17,315 nucleotides of DNA from JADJXV01 sp964527785. GTDB taxonomy: Bacteria; Bacteroidota; Ignavibacteria; Kapaibacteriales; UBA961. The first letter of the stretch is position 1. Each line of letters begins with the position of its first letter. The stretch is taken from assembly GCA_964527785.1 (NCBI GenBank), contig CAZGNO010000077.1, positions 1 to 17,315 of the forward strand, in the 5' to 3' direction. Positions 6,660 to 13,932 of the stretch are shown in pieces. The notes beneath the pieces were generated by a model. The model saw nothing but the letters and a program-made list of their open reading frames with translations. It ran no database searches and was not told the DNA's origin. Made by a program: the position numbers and the translations under genes.

Positions 6660-8030
6660 TTACAGTGTAATTTGCGCCTGACCCACGGTGTTTCCTTTGT
6701 AGCGGAATATAATGGTGGTAAGCACAGAACCGGTATTAGTTGCTGCTCTATGGCTGCGAATAGCGTCAAGCGACAATGTTGCCTCTCCGTTCGTGATTAC
6801 GCTAAGCGGATTGGCAGTTCCGTCGGCTACAAGATCTACGAATACAGTTGATAACATGGTATTGCCGAATTCAAAAGTTGAATAGGCAGATATACGGTAG
6901 TCATCTGTTTTACCGTTATAGGAATAGGAAAGATAGATATACTTCCCGTCATTTTTCAAACCGTTCAGAATGAAAGAGTCATATGTACCTGTCGGTACAC
7001 CTGCCGGAGGTGTATTTTGTATTTCGATTAGGTTTTGCAGTACAGGGTCATTCGCTGCAACTTTAAGTACCATTTTAGATTCTGCAAAGGTCTGAAGAGA
7101 AGTCCAGATAGTGAGCGTCGTACCATTGTCTGATACTTCAAATCTTCCGGTATTGCGTAAATACTCTACAAAACGGTCGGAAGTAGCAGGATTTTCGCAA
7201 GCCATTTTGGTCATTGAAATATTATCCAACTTCATTTCCGTAGCGTCGTCGTTGAACGACAAGTTTGCACTGCCTGTATTACATTCTGCTTGTATTATTG
7301 CAGTGCCGTTTGCTCCAAAACCTCCAACAGCATTATAGGGCATAAATTCAATTGTGCATTTTTTTGAATCGGTCAATACTTCTTCCATATTTGCATTTAC
7401 GAATGAATAGAGTGTAAAGCCGCGACCTGTCAATTGTTTGATACGCATCTGAGCTTCCGGTGAAATATTATCGCCACCATTGCCACCGCCATTATTGCCT
7501 GAGGTAAGCGGTGCAAATACCAGTGTACGGTTTACGATTTCTGGTATAGACACTTCTGGAGAATAATTAATACGTAATTCATTTCCTGTAGAGGTGTAGG
7601 TTGTCGAATGATTCAATCCGTTCATATACTCAGCATCGGGCAGTCCTGGACCGCAATATGCATCTGTCGAAAAAATATCAGTGAATTTAATTGAACCGTC
7701 AGCCGCACTGTGCACTGTAGCACTGTAACCGTTGCAAATGTTCGAACCGTTAACACGGGTAGCAGCATCAAAAGCAAGCGAAATAAAATGCTCTTGTTGA
7801 TTAATGGTTGTTGTCTCTACAGAGCCATCCAAATTTGTAGAAGAGATTGCTGTAAGTTGCCATTTCGTGCCGATCAACTTTTCAATAGGGAGGATATGAG
7901 TGGTATCCTTAGGGTCTCCGTCTCCGTTACCACCGCCGCCATCCCATGGATCAATACCCATTTCACGGCACGACTGCACCGTTAAACCAAGAACTATGGC
8001 AATTGCCAAAAGGAAAAATGTTTTCTTCAT
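6660..8030 (-). CDS. META-domain lipoprotein B (double META/HslJ-like plus conserved C-terminal domain)
   Basis: This 456-residue paralog of A is the longest of the four because of Gly/Asn-rich linkers (GGGGNGDGD at about 31-39 and GGGNGGDN at about 181-188). The signal MKKTFFLLAIAIVLGLTVQSC gives lipobox Cys21, followed by REMGIDPWD. META-like domain 1 spans about 51-176 (IGTKWQLT; Cys99 and Cys126), META-like domain 2 about 198-325 (TKMACEN, FVEYLRNTG, TFAESKMVLK) and the conserved C-terminal domain about 334-456 (FVDLVADG, LSLDAIR). It is the last gene of the operon, 43 bp after paralog C, and is followed by a strong terminator. The polypeptide is probably anchored in an envelope membrane; whether it faces the periplasm or the surface cannot be decided. 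Confidence 0.86.
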   Translation of the reverse strand: MKKTFFLLAIAIVLGLTVQSCREMGIDPWDGGGGNGDGDPKDTTHILPIEKLIGTKWQLTAISSTNLDGSVETTTINQQEHFISLAFDAATRVNGSNICNGYSATVHSAADGSIKFTDIFSTDAYCGPGLPDAEYMNGLNHSTTYTSTGNELRINYSPEVSIPEIVNRTLVFAPLTSGNNGGGNGGDNISPEAQMRIKQLTGRGFTLYSFVNANMEEVLTDSKKCTIEFMPYNAVGGFGANGTAIIQAECNTGSANLSFNDDATEMKLDNISMTKMACENPATSDRFVEYLRNTGRFEVSDNGTTLTIWTSLQTFAESKMVLKVAANDPVLQNLIEIQNTPPAGVPTGTYDSFILNGLKNDGKYIYLSYSYNGKTDDYRISAYSTFEFGNTMLSTVFVDLVADGTANPLSVITNGEATLSLDAIRSHRAATNTGSVLTTIIFRYKGNTVGQAQITL

Positions 8031-8073
8031 AATTATACTTTCTGAAAATTGTAAAATAAAATTAAAAAAAATG

Positions 8074-9402
8074 TTAAACAGTAATGTTTGCTTGTGCTAT
8101 TTCCTTACCATCCCAGCGGAATCTGAGGAGTATTTTTGTTTTATTGGGGCTGGCAGTTAAGATACGGCTGCGAATGGCATCAAGTGAAATTGTTGTCTCG
8201 CCTTGTGTCATATTGCTAAACGGATTAGAACCTCCGTCGGTTACCAAATCTACGAACATCTTGGACGGGTTACTTTCGTTAAATTCAAAGAGCGAGTATG
8301 CAGAAATACGATAATCGTCAGTACTGCCTCCATACTTGTAGCTGATATTGATACTTGTTCCGTCGAATACCAAGTTCGTCAGATAAAACATCGGGTAGGT
8401 ATTTGCAGGAACACCGGTAACAGGTGTCTCCTGTATTTGAATTGTATCGGAAGGTAGCGGATCAGGGTCTTGAGCAACCTTCAAAACCATTTTCGACTCA
8501 GCGAATGTAGTCAGTGAAGACCAAATTGTGAGTGTAGTACCGTAATCGCTGTATTCAAAGTGTCCGGTATTGCGCAAGAATTCCACAAAACGGTCGGCAG
8601 TCATTTGATTTTGGCAGGCGATTTTGGTCAATGTGATATTGTTGAGTTTCATTGCATCATAATCTGCATTGAACGACAGGTCAGCTGTCCCTTTGTTGCA
8701 ATCGGCAATAATATTTGCAGTACCGGTGCCTTTAGAATCGGGCATAAATGCAATTTTGCAATTCTGGGCATCAGTAAGGACATCCTCTGCTCCTCCATTT
8801 ACAAATGAATAGAGCGTGTAGGAGCGACCAGCCATTTGCTGTACACGAATGTCTATTTCACCGCCGTTACTGCTTCCGGTTAGTGGAGCAAATACAAGTG
8901 TGTTGCCACTATTTTCAGGGATAGAAACTTGATGATTATAATTTATCCGCAGTTCTTTTTCGGAAGCAAAATAGGTGGTTGAACCGTTCAGACCAATCAT
9001 ATACTCGGTATCGGGCATTCCATCGCCGCAATATGCTTCTGTCGAAAATATATCGGTGAATTTAATTACGCCTGTTGAAGTACTTGTAACAGTTCCACCG
9101 TAAGCATTACAAAGATTCGACCCGCTTACATGGTTTGGAGTATCAAAAGCAAGCGAAATAAATTGCTCTTTCGGAATGATTTGCGTTTCTGTTTGTGAGC
9201 CGTTTTGTGTACTTCTCACTATAGAAACCAGTTGCCACTTTGTACCGACTAACTTTGCTATTGGCAGGGTGGTAGTATCTGTTTTGTCACCTCCGCCATT
9301 ACCTTTATCCTTATCCCAGGGGTCTATGCCCATTTCACGGCAGGATTGTGCCGATATGCCGAGTGTCACGACAATTGCCAACAGAAAGAATATTCTTTTC
9401 AT
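8074..9402 (-). CDS. META-domain lipoprotein C (double META/HslJ-like plus conserved C-terminal domain)
   Basis: This 442-residue paralog has the signal MKRIFFLLAIVVTLGISAQSC with lipobox Cys21, then REMGIDPWD. META-like domain 1 begins LVGTKWQLVS at about 51 and contains the Cys-Asn and YCGDG segments. META-like domain 2 begins IRVQQMAGRSYTLYSF and contains IACQNQ and VEFLRNTGHFEYSD. The C-terminal domain again has FVDLVTDG and ISLDAIR. Its META2 is closest to paralog D (shared IDIRVQQM, NQMTADRFVEFL, SDYG), while the beginning of its META1 is closest to paralog A. It lies 35 bp after D and 43 bp before B, with no terminator in between, so it is part of one transcript. Confidence 0.86.
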   Translation of the reverse strand: MKRIFFLLAIVVTLGISAQSCREMGIDPWDKDKGNGGGDKTDTTTLPIAKLVGTKWQLVSIVRSTQNGSQTETQIIPKEQFISLAFDTPNHVSGSNLCNAYGGTVTSTSTGVIKFTDIFSTEAYCGDGMPDTEYMIGLNGSTTYFASEKELRINYNHQVSIPENSGNTLVFAPLTGSSNGGEIDIRVQQMAGRSYTLYSFVNGGAEDVLTDAQNCKIAFMPDSKGTGTANIIADCNKGTADLSFNADYDAMKLNNITLTKIACQNQMTADRFVEFLRNTGHFEYSDYGTTLTIWSSLTTFAESKMVLKVAQDPDPLPSDTIQIQETPVTGVPANTYPMFYLTNLVFDGTSINISYKYGGSTDDYRISAYSLFEFNESNPSKMFVDLVTDGGSNPFSNMTQGETTISLDAIRSRILTASPNKTKILLRFRWDGKEIAQANITV

Positions 9403-9437
9403 AACTTCGACCTTTATTAATTGTTGAAAATTTAATT

Positions 9438-10748
9438 TTATAGTTGAACTTCGAGCTGACCAATACTTCCCATATCCATACCGTTCCAGCGTAATACTAT
9501 GTTCATTTTTACAGTTCCGGGATTACCGATTGTAATGCGATTGCGAATGGCATCAAGTGAGAGTAGAGCAGAACTTTGCGTAAGCGTATTATTACTTGTT
9601 TGATTTATTGTGCCATCGGTTACCAAATCAATAACAACAGTCGGTGGCATACTCAAATTAAATTCAAACAATGAATATGCTGAAATCTGGTAATCATCGC
9701 TCTGACCGATGTATTGATAGAATAGCTGAATATACTTACCGTCGAACTTCCTGTCCAATAGCATAAAAGACGGATAGGTAGAGAACGGTACACCTGTGGT
9801 AGGTGTATCTTGTATCTCAATAGTTTGCTCTATCGGAATGGGAGCTACTTTGAGTACCATTTTCGACTCACCAAAGGTAAGAAGCGAAGACCAGATTGTA
9901 AGTGTAGAGCCGTAATCGCTGTATTCAAAGTGTGCGGTATTTTTTAGGAACTCCACGAAACGGTCGGCAGTCATTTGATTTTGACAGGCGATTTCCGTGA
10001 GCGAAAAGTTATCAAGTTTCATTACATCAAAATCTGCGCTAAATGTCAAATCTGCCTTGCCCTTGTTGCATTCGGCTTGAATATTCGCATATCCTTTTGC
10101 AGAATTTACTTTCGGCACAAATTCGATTGTGCAGTTCTTTGAGTCAGTGAGTATTTCCTCTACTCCAGCATTCTCGAATGAATAGAGTGTATAGGTCTGA
10201 CCTACCATTTGCTGAACGCGAATGTCTATTTCGCCGCCACTGCCACCTTCGTCAATGAGCGGAGCAAAAACGAGGACTTGACCTGTGCCATCAGCAAGAT
10301 GACCATAGTCAAAGTATAGACGTAGTTCTTTCTCTGTAGCACTATAATTTTGTACTTTATTTAATACATTGTGATATTCAGAGTGTAAATCAGCGGGAGC
10401 ACAAGCAATAAGCGTAATTAGTCCAATTTCAAAATCAATTTCCCCTGTCTTATTACTTATAATGCTCGCGCCGTATTCGTTACAAAGATTGAGTCCGTTT
10501 GCTAGAGTTTTGCTGTCGAAGATAAGAGATATCAACTTACCGTTTGGGACGGTCATTTGTTTACTGCCCTCTATAGAAACAAGCTGCCATTTGGTACCGA
10601 CTAATTTATCAATTGATAAATTGTTGCTATTCATCGGGTTTTCATTTCCTTTACCCTTATCCCAAGGGTCAATACCCATTTCACGGCATGATTGTGCCGA
10701 GATACCAAGGGTAATTGCGAATGCAAGAAGAAATAATATTTTTTTCAT
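9438..10748 (-). CDS. META-domain lipoprotein D (diverged first META domain)
   Basis: This 436-residue paralog is the first lipoprotein after the anti-sigma gene (33-bp gap). The signal MKKILFLLAFAITLGISAQSC gives Cys21, then REMGIDPWD. Its META-like domain 1 keeps LVGTKWQLVS and the LCNEYG segment but is otherwise the most diverged: the Cys-Gly-Asp-Gly segment of the other copies is replaced by ACAPADL, and the conserved SIPE strand is lost. META-like domain 2 and the C-terminal domain (VIDLVTDG, LSLDAIR, IVLRWNG) are well kept. The divergence suggests a different ligand or partner for its first domain. Membership in the operon rests on spacing and strand. Confidence 0.85.
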   Translation of the reverse strand: MKKILFLLAFAITLGISAQSCREMGIDPWDKGKGNENPMNSNNLSIDKLVGTKWQLVSIEGSKQMTVPNGKLISLIFDSKTLANGLNLCNEYGASIISNKTGEIDFEIGLITLIACAPADLHSEYHNVLNKVQNYSATEKELRLYFDYGHLADGTGQVLVFAPLIDEGGSGGEIDIRVQQMVGQTYTLYSFENAGVEEILTDSKNCTIEFVPKVNSAKGYANIQAECNKGKADLTFSADFDVMKLDNFSLTEIACQNQMTADRFVEFLKNTAHFEYSDYGSTLTIWSSLLTFGESKMVLKVAPIPIEQTIEIQDTPTTGVPFSTYPSFMLLDRKFDGKYIQLFYQYIGQSDDYQISAYSLFEFNLSMPPTVVIDLVTDGTINQTSNNTLTQSSALLSLDAIRNRITIGNPGTVKMNIVLRWNGMDMGSIGQLEVQL

Positions 10749-10781
10749 AAGCTAATATTGAATAGTGTGTTGAAAATATTT

Positions 10782-12074
10782 TTAAAATTTAACTTCTACT
10801 TGATACATAAATCCGAGCGAACGCAAACTGTACCATTCTGCTGATTTCTGATACAAAAATGCGCTACCCTCCAAACCCGCCGCGAGTGCAATCCGACTGT
10901 CCGGTTGCCAGCTTACGCCTGTAAGTAGCCGACCTGAAGGACCTGATACAGTACCACCTAGTGTGATTTGTGCATACGGGGTAAATTCCGAAAAAGCCAA
11001 ACCCGTAAGAGTCTGTCTATAGAATGCTCCCCCCCAGTCCATAGAAGTATGGAGCGTTGCTTTCTCATTTTTCCCGTTCTCGAATGTATAATAGCGGAGT
11101 GATTGCCGTCCGCCTTCTACGCCGATGCGTATTTCGTTACTGACATCATATCCGACGGAAACAGCAATATTGTTGAATTCATTGCTGAATTGATTGTCCG
11201 TAATTGACGGGAATGTAGATAGATTCATCAAGCCACGGAGAGAAGCCGTAATTGGTATTTGGATAGCTTCGTCTGCTCGGACATCAGTTGTATTGAAATC
11301 TCTGATAGAACGTGCATCAGAAGAAAATCCCGCAGATTTGGTGTGTGTGAACGGCGAATGTTTGACAGGTGAAGAATTAATAGTGAGTGCATCTGAATTA
11401 TTGACTGCAATATCAGAAGTTTCTCCGTTATCAATTGCGGTTTCCATTTGTGCATCCGGGATACTATTTGCCGAGGCAGAAGAAGGAGGAATATCTGAAA
11501 CTCCAAATGTTCTGCGTCTGTATTGGTGAGTGGGCGGAACTCCGTGACTCCTTTCGATATTTACCGCTTGTGCTTCATCAAATAGAGAAGTATTGAGTAA
11601 TGCACCATTATTTATAGTATCATCGGTGGTATTGATAGTTGAAACAATCGGGGTATAGGTAGATGAAGAAATTGCAGTTGCGGCAATACTGTTAGCTGTT
11701 GGATTGTGCGACATAAAATAAGCGGTTGCGAGCGTAGCACCGCCAATTGTAAACAGCGCAGGAAGAGCAACAGATTTCAGACTGTAGAGAGTTTTTCCCA
11801 CCCACGATGTAACGGCTGTCATTCCTCCACCGGCTGTGGGCAATGCAAATCCCGCTTTTTGGAATATCGCTGCAGTTGTATCGGGTGGCACTGCGAGAGC
11901 AGAGCAGTCCTGTTCCAACGTAGAGCGTATCAAAATCGCTTCTTGCAATTCCTGTTGCAAATGTGGGTTGCCTGCAAGTGTATTGAAGAGTATTTCTTCC
12001 TGTGTAGAGGTGGTTTCACCATCTACGAACAGATACACGAGTTCAGACATTGAGTTATGGTTTTCGGCTGTCAT
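10782..12074 (-). CDS. Dual membrane-spanning anti-sigma factor (anti-sigma domain, TM helix, linker, C-terminal beta-barrel)
   Basis: The start chosen is ATG at 12074, 2 bp after the sigma stop; a longer frame to 12146 would lie inside the sigma gene. The 430 residues read in order: 1-85, an anti-sigma-like acidic helical segment (MSELVYLFVDGE, then LAGNPHLQQELQEA) without the HxxxCxxC zinc motif; 101-120, one hydrophobic helix preceded by Lys100, fitting a cytoplasmic N-terminus; 121-275, a Ser/Thr/Asn-rich linker long enough to cross the periplasm; 276-430, alternating-residue strands (IAVSVGYDVSNEIRIGVEGG, YAQITLGG) ending in Val-Lys-Phe, as outer-membrane barrels do. This matches the dual membrane-spanning anti-sigma (Dma) layout known from Bacteroides. 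It probably holds the upstream ECF sigma factor and releases it in response to an outer-membrane signal. The alternative is a mis-assigned porin, but sigma coupling and the internal helix argue against it. Confidence 0.8.
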   Translation of the reverse strand: MTAENHNSMSELVYLFVDGETTSTQEEILFNTLAGNPHLQQELQEAILIRSTLEQDCSALAVPPDTTAAIFQKAGFALPTAGGGMTAVTSWVGKTLYSLKSVALPALFTIGGATLATAYFMSHNPTANSIAATAISSSTYTPIVSTINTTDDTINNGALLNTSLFDEAQAVNIERSHGVPPTHQYRRRTFGVSDIPPSSASANSIPDAQMETAIDNGETSDIAVNNSDALTINSSPVKHSPFTHTKSAGFSSDARSIRDFNTTDVRADEAIQIPITASLRGLMNLSTFPSITDNQFSNEFNNIAVSVGYDVSNEIRIGVEGGRQSLRYYTFENGKNEKATLHTSMDWGGAFYRQTLTGLAFSEFTPYAQITLGGTVSGPSGRLLTGVSWQPDSRIALAAGLEGSAFLYQKSAEWYSLRSLGFMYQVEVKF

Positions 12075-12076
12075 AA

Positions 12077-12637
12077 TTAATGCTCCAACTCTTGAATATA
12101 TGGTGCGAGAATTTCCCGCAATTTCTTTTTTCCGCGAACTATCCAATTACGGACAGTGGATACAGGTACATTTGTTGCATCACTGATTTCCTGATAGCTC
12201 ATACCGTTATATGCTTGTAATACGATTGCTTCTTTGTGGTCGTCCGGCAGGGCATCGAGTGCCGCCACCAGTAAATGTCTGAGTTCTTTTGATTCGAGCG
12301 ATGTGTCGTGCGTGGGTATTTCCATGCTGTCGAACGAAATTGTATGGCTCTGTTTTTTACGTGCATCTATGCAGAGATTCCGCGCTATCCTGAGCAAGAA
12401 AGCGGAGATATTAGTCATCTCTGTTTTATATTCCGATACATTAAGAAACCGTAGAAATGTTTCTTGCAGTATATCGCTCGCCATCTCGTCGCTGCCGCAA
12501 ATTCGCCGGCAATATTGATAAATTCGCTGTGAATGACGTTGATATAATTCCGTAAAGCCGACTTCCTTTTCGGCTCTACTGCCAAAAAGCATTGCATATA
12601 GTTGTTCATCGGATTTATGTGAGTTCTTTTGTGTCAT
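12077..12637 (-). CDS. ECF-family RNA polymerase sigma factor
   Basis: This 186-residue sigma-70 family protein has only regions 2 and 4. Region 2 lies at about 26-96 (FTELYQRHSQRIYQYCRR, then DILQETFLRF and RIARNLCIDARK). Region 4 lies at about 120-178 (LDALPDDHKEAIVLQAYNGMSYQEISDATN, then VSTVRNWIVRGKKKLRE), including the promoter -35 reading helix-turn-helix. It would recruit RNA polymerase to a small stress regulon, by context including the downstream anti-sigma and META lipoproteins. It is the first gene of the operon and couples to the anti-sigma gene with a 2-bp gap. ECF factors often drive their own operon; I could not define a shared promoter motif before this gene and lipoprotein A. 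Confidence 0.94.
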   Translation of the reverse strand: MTQKNSHKSDEQLYAMLFGSRAEKEVGFTELYQRHSQRIYQYCRRICGSDEMASDILQETFLRFLNVSEYKTEMTNISAFLLRIARNLCIDARKKQSHTISFDSMEIPTHDTSLESKELRHLLVAALDALPDDHKEAIVLQAYNGMSYQEISDATNVPVSTVRNWIVRGKKKLREILAPYIQELEH

Positions 12638-13062
12638 TCTGTGGTTACTTTGGATTTTCTACTGTAATAACTTTCGTGAACGGTTTCTGTTTCACTTGTA
12701 TGGTGATTTTATTTGTTAATGTATTTGGATGATGGCTGCATTCTATTGTAATGATTGATGTTACGCCTTGAAATTATATTTATGAGCATGAGAAATTGTT
12801 GCTAATCAAGGTATATACGGTGGAGGTGGGGAATTGTTCCCTATTTATGATTTGGATTGAAACGGAAACAATACCCTTATAAGTGATAGGACTAAAATAA
12901 TCGTCGAAATTAATACCCATAATATGATATGGCAAGTAATTGAACACTTCAACGGGTAAGTGTGATGCAACTTGTCGGTAATGCTTAGCTTAGCCGAAAG
13001 CAGATGTAGCGCCTGCCTTGACATAAATGCTCCAAATTGTATATTACTATTAGACTCTATAT
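12638..13062. other. Intergenic region upstream of the sigma operon
   Basis: This gap of about 425 bp has no convincing gene; the minus-strand frame at 12845-13102 runs through a terminator and a dispersed repeat. It must hold the promoter of the sigma operon, presumably within 12638-12760, but no box stands out. Copy 2 of the dispersed repeat lies at 12881-12950. Confidence 0.5.
12881..12950 (+). repeat. Dispersed intergenic repeat, copy 2
   Basis: The segment starts AAGTGATAGGACTAAAATAA and ends GGCAAGTAATTGAACACTTC. The same end blocks occur at 17184-17264 (19/20 and 20/20 identical) and, inverted, at 54-124. The middle differs in sequence and length between copies. Confidence 0.65.
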
Positions 13063-13099
13063 AAAAAAAATGCCCTCTCGAAATTAACCAAGAGGGCAT
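13063..13099 (-). terminator. Intrinsic terminator of the DUF1801 gene
   Basis: There is a perfect 9-bp stem, ATGCCCTCT / AGAGGGCAT, with a 12-nt loop. On the minus strand it is followed by an uninterrupted run of eight T. It lies about 34 bp beyond the DUF1801 stop codon: a textbook rho-independent terminator. Confidence 0.9.
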
Positions 13100-13132
13100 C
13101 ACAGAGTGCGTATGTATGTATGTAAATTATGA

Positions 13133-13606
13133 CTACTCTTCAATTTGCCGTGAACTGCGTCGCGTGGTTATAGTATTAGCTTTTTCTTTTGTTCGTATTG
13201 TAATCGCCTTGTTCTTTGCTGACTGTTCATCCACAGCGACAGCAGCATAAATATACGATTTCAGCAATTCAATATCAATATCCTCCACCCTTAGAAAGTC
13301 CTTGCAATAGATTTGTTTGCGTTTACCTTTGTCCAGATATCCAATATCATCGTTCATCAAATACCCGCTCGTAAAACCGAAGCGCACGCCATCGTGGATT
13401 TTCTTCTTACCCCATAATATGGATGAGGGCCAGATAAAACAGATTGCTTTGTGAACATGATAGTAGGGAACATTATACGATAACTTTTCCTTCGCATGGG
13501 GAATGCAGCCAAGCACAATATTCCTCAAAACCATTGTTACAGCATATTCATCCTCCGTCAGAAATTCAAAGAAATCTTCCAATGTACGGAAGGAAACGTT
13601 TTGCAT
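13133..13606 (-). CDS. DUF1801 domain-containing protein
   Basis: This small soluble protein of the DUF1801 (YdhG-like) family has 157 residues from the chosen start. It shows the family features LEDFFEFLTEDEYAV at the N-terminus, a middle AKEKLSYNVPYYHVHKAICFIWP block, and GKKKIHDGVRFGFTSGYLMND followed by LDKGKRKQIYCKDF. Distant relatives have been called iron chaperones, but no reaction is established and no metal site is evident here. The start is ambiguous: TTG at 13660, ATG at 13633 or ATG at 13606. I chose 13606 because the family similarity begins there and it is preceded by an A-rich stretch. The C-terminal 25 residues are basic and Thr/Arg-rich. It stands as a single gene with a strong terminator. 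Confidence 0.82.
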   Translation of the reverse strand: MQNVSFRTLEDFFEFLTEDEYAVTMVLRNIVLGCIPHAKEKLSYNVPYYHVHKAICFIWPSSILWGKKKIHDGVRFGFTSGYLMNDDIGYLDKGKRKQIYCKDFLRVEDIDIELLKSYIYAAVAVDEQSAKNKAITIRTKEKANTITTRRSSRQIEE

Positions 13607-13794
13607 CTTGCTTTTGGGCGAAGGATTTATCATGCCGATTAATAAAGAATTGTAAAGCAATGTGTTCTATGTCGTTCGATAGAATAAGATTACAAACAGA
13701 CGTTACGCAAAATCAAATCGAAATAGGAATTGCAAAAGTATAGTTCAGTAGGAACGGCATATCGGTAACAAATAAAGACAACATCATTTAACCG

Positions 13795-13861
13795 ATATGA
13801 CATCCCTACGGGATTTCTGTAAATTGGATTCAACTTTCTACCAATATGACATCCCTACGGG
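13795..13861. repeat. Paired 18-bp intergenic repeat (ATATGACATCCCTACGGG)
   Basis: The 18-mer occurs identically at 13795-13812 and 13844-13861 in direct orientation. Each contains the palindrome CCCTACGGG with an off-centre mismatch. The pair is bracketed by CATATCGGTAA at 13758-13768 and 13878-13888, which is also inverted in ACCGATATG at 13791-13799. It lies in the 270-bp gap between the DUF1801 gene and the serine hydrolase, which otherwise shows no gene. Function unknown; it is the kind of REP repeat scattered through Bacteroidota genomes. Confidence 0.75.
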
Positions 13862-13932
13862 CTTTAATGTGTTTAACCATATCGGTAATTCTCAAACTAA
13901 ACTTATTCTCGCGTAATATCAGTTGTAAATAT

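Noticed and set aside
12032..12146. Longer reading of the anti-sigma gene starting at 12146
   Set aside because: The extra 24 codons lie inside the sigma gene in another frame; ATG at 12074 gives a 2-bp coupling and a natural N-terminus.
12638..12720. Possible ECF-type autoregulated promoter (GAAAC...GTTAT) before the sigma gene
   Set aside because: I could not find the same pair with the same spacing before lipoprotein A or in the gaps before B, C or D, so it cannot be distinguished from chance.
12845..13102. Minus-strand open frame of 85 codons with a hydrophobic C-terminal segment
   Set aside because: Its start lies within the terminator of the DUF1801 gene (13063-13099) and it runs through the dispersed repeat at 12881-12950; no family resemblance.
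13795..13861. Paired 18-bp repeats considered as a minimal CRISPR array
   Set aside because: There are only two copies, the spacer is about 31 bp, no cas genes are nearby and the repeat is of REP type.
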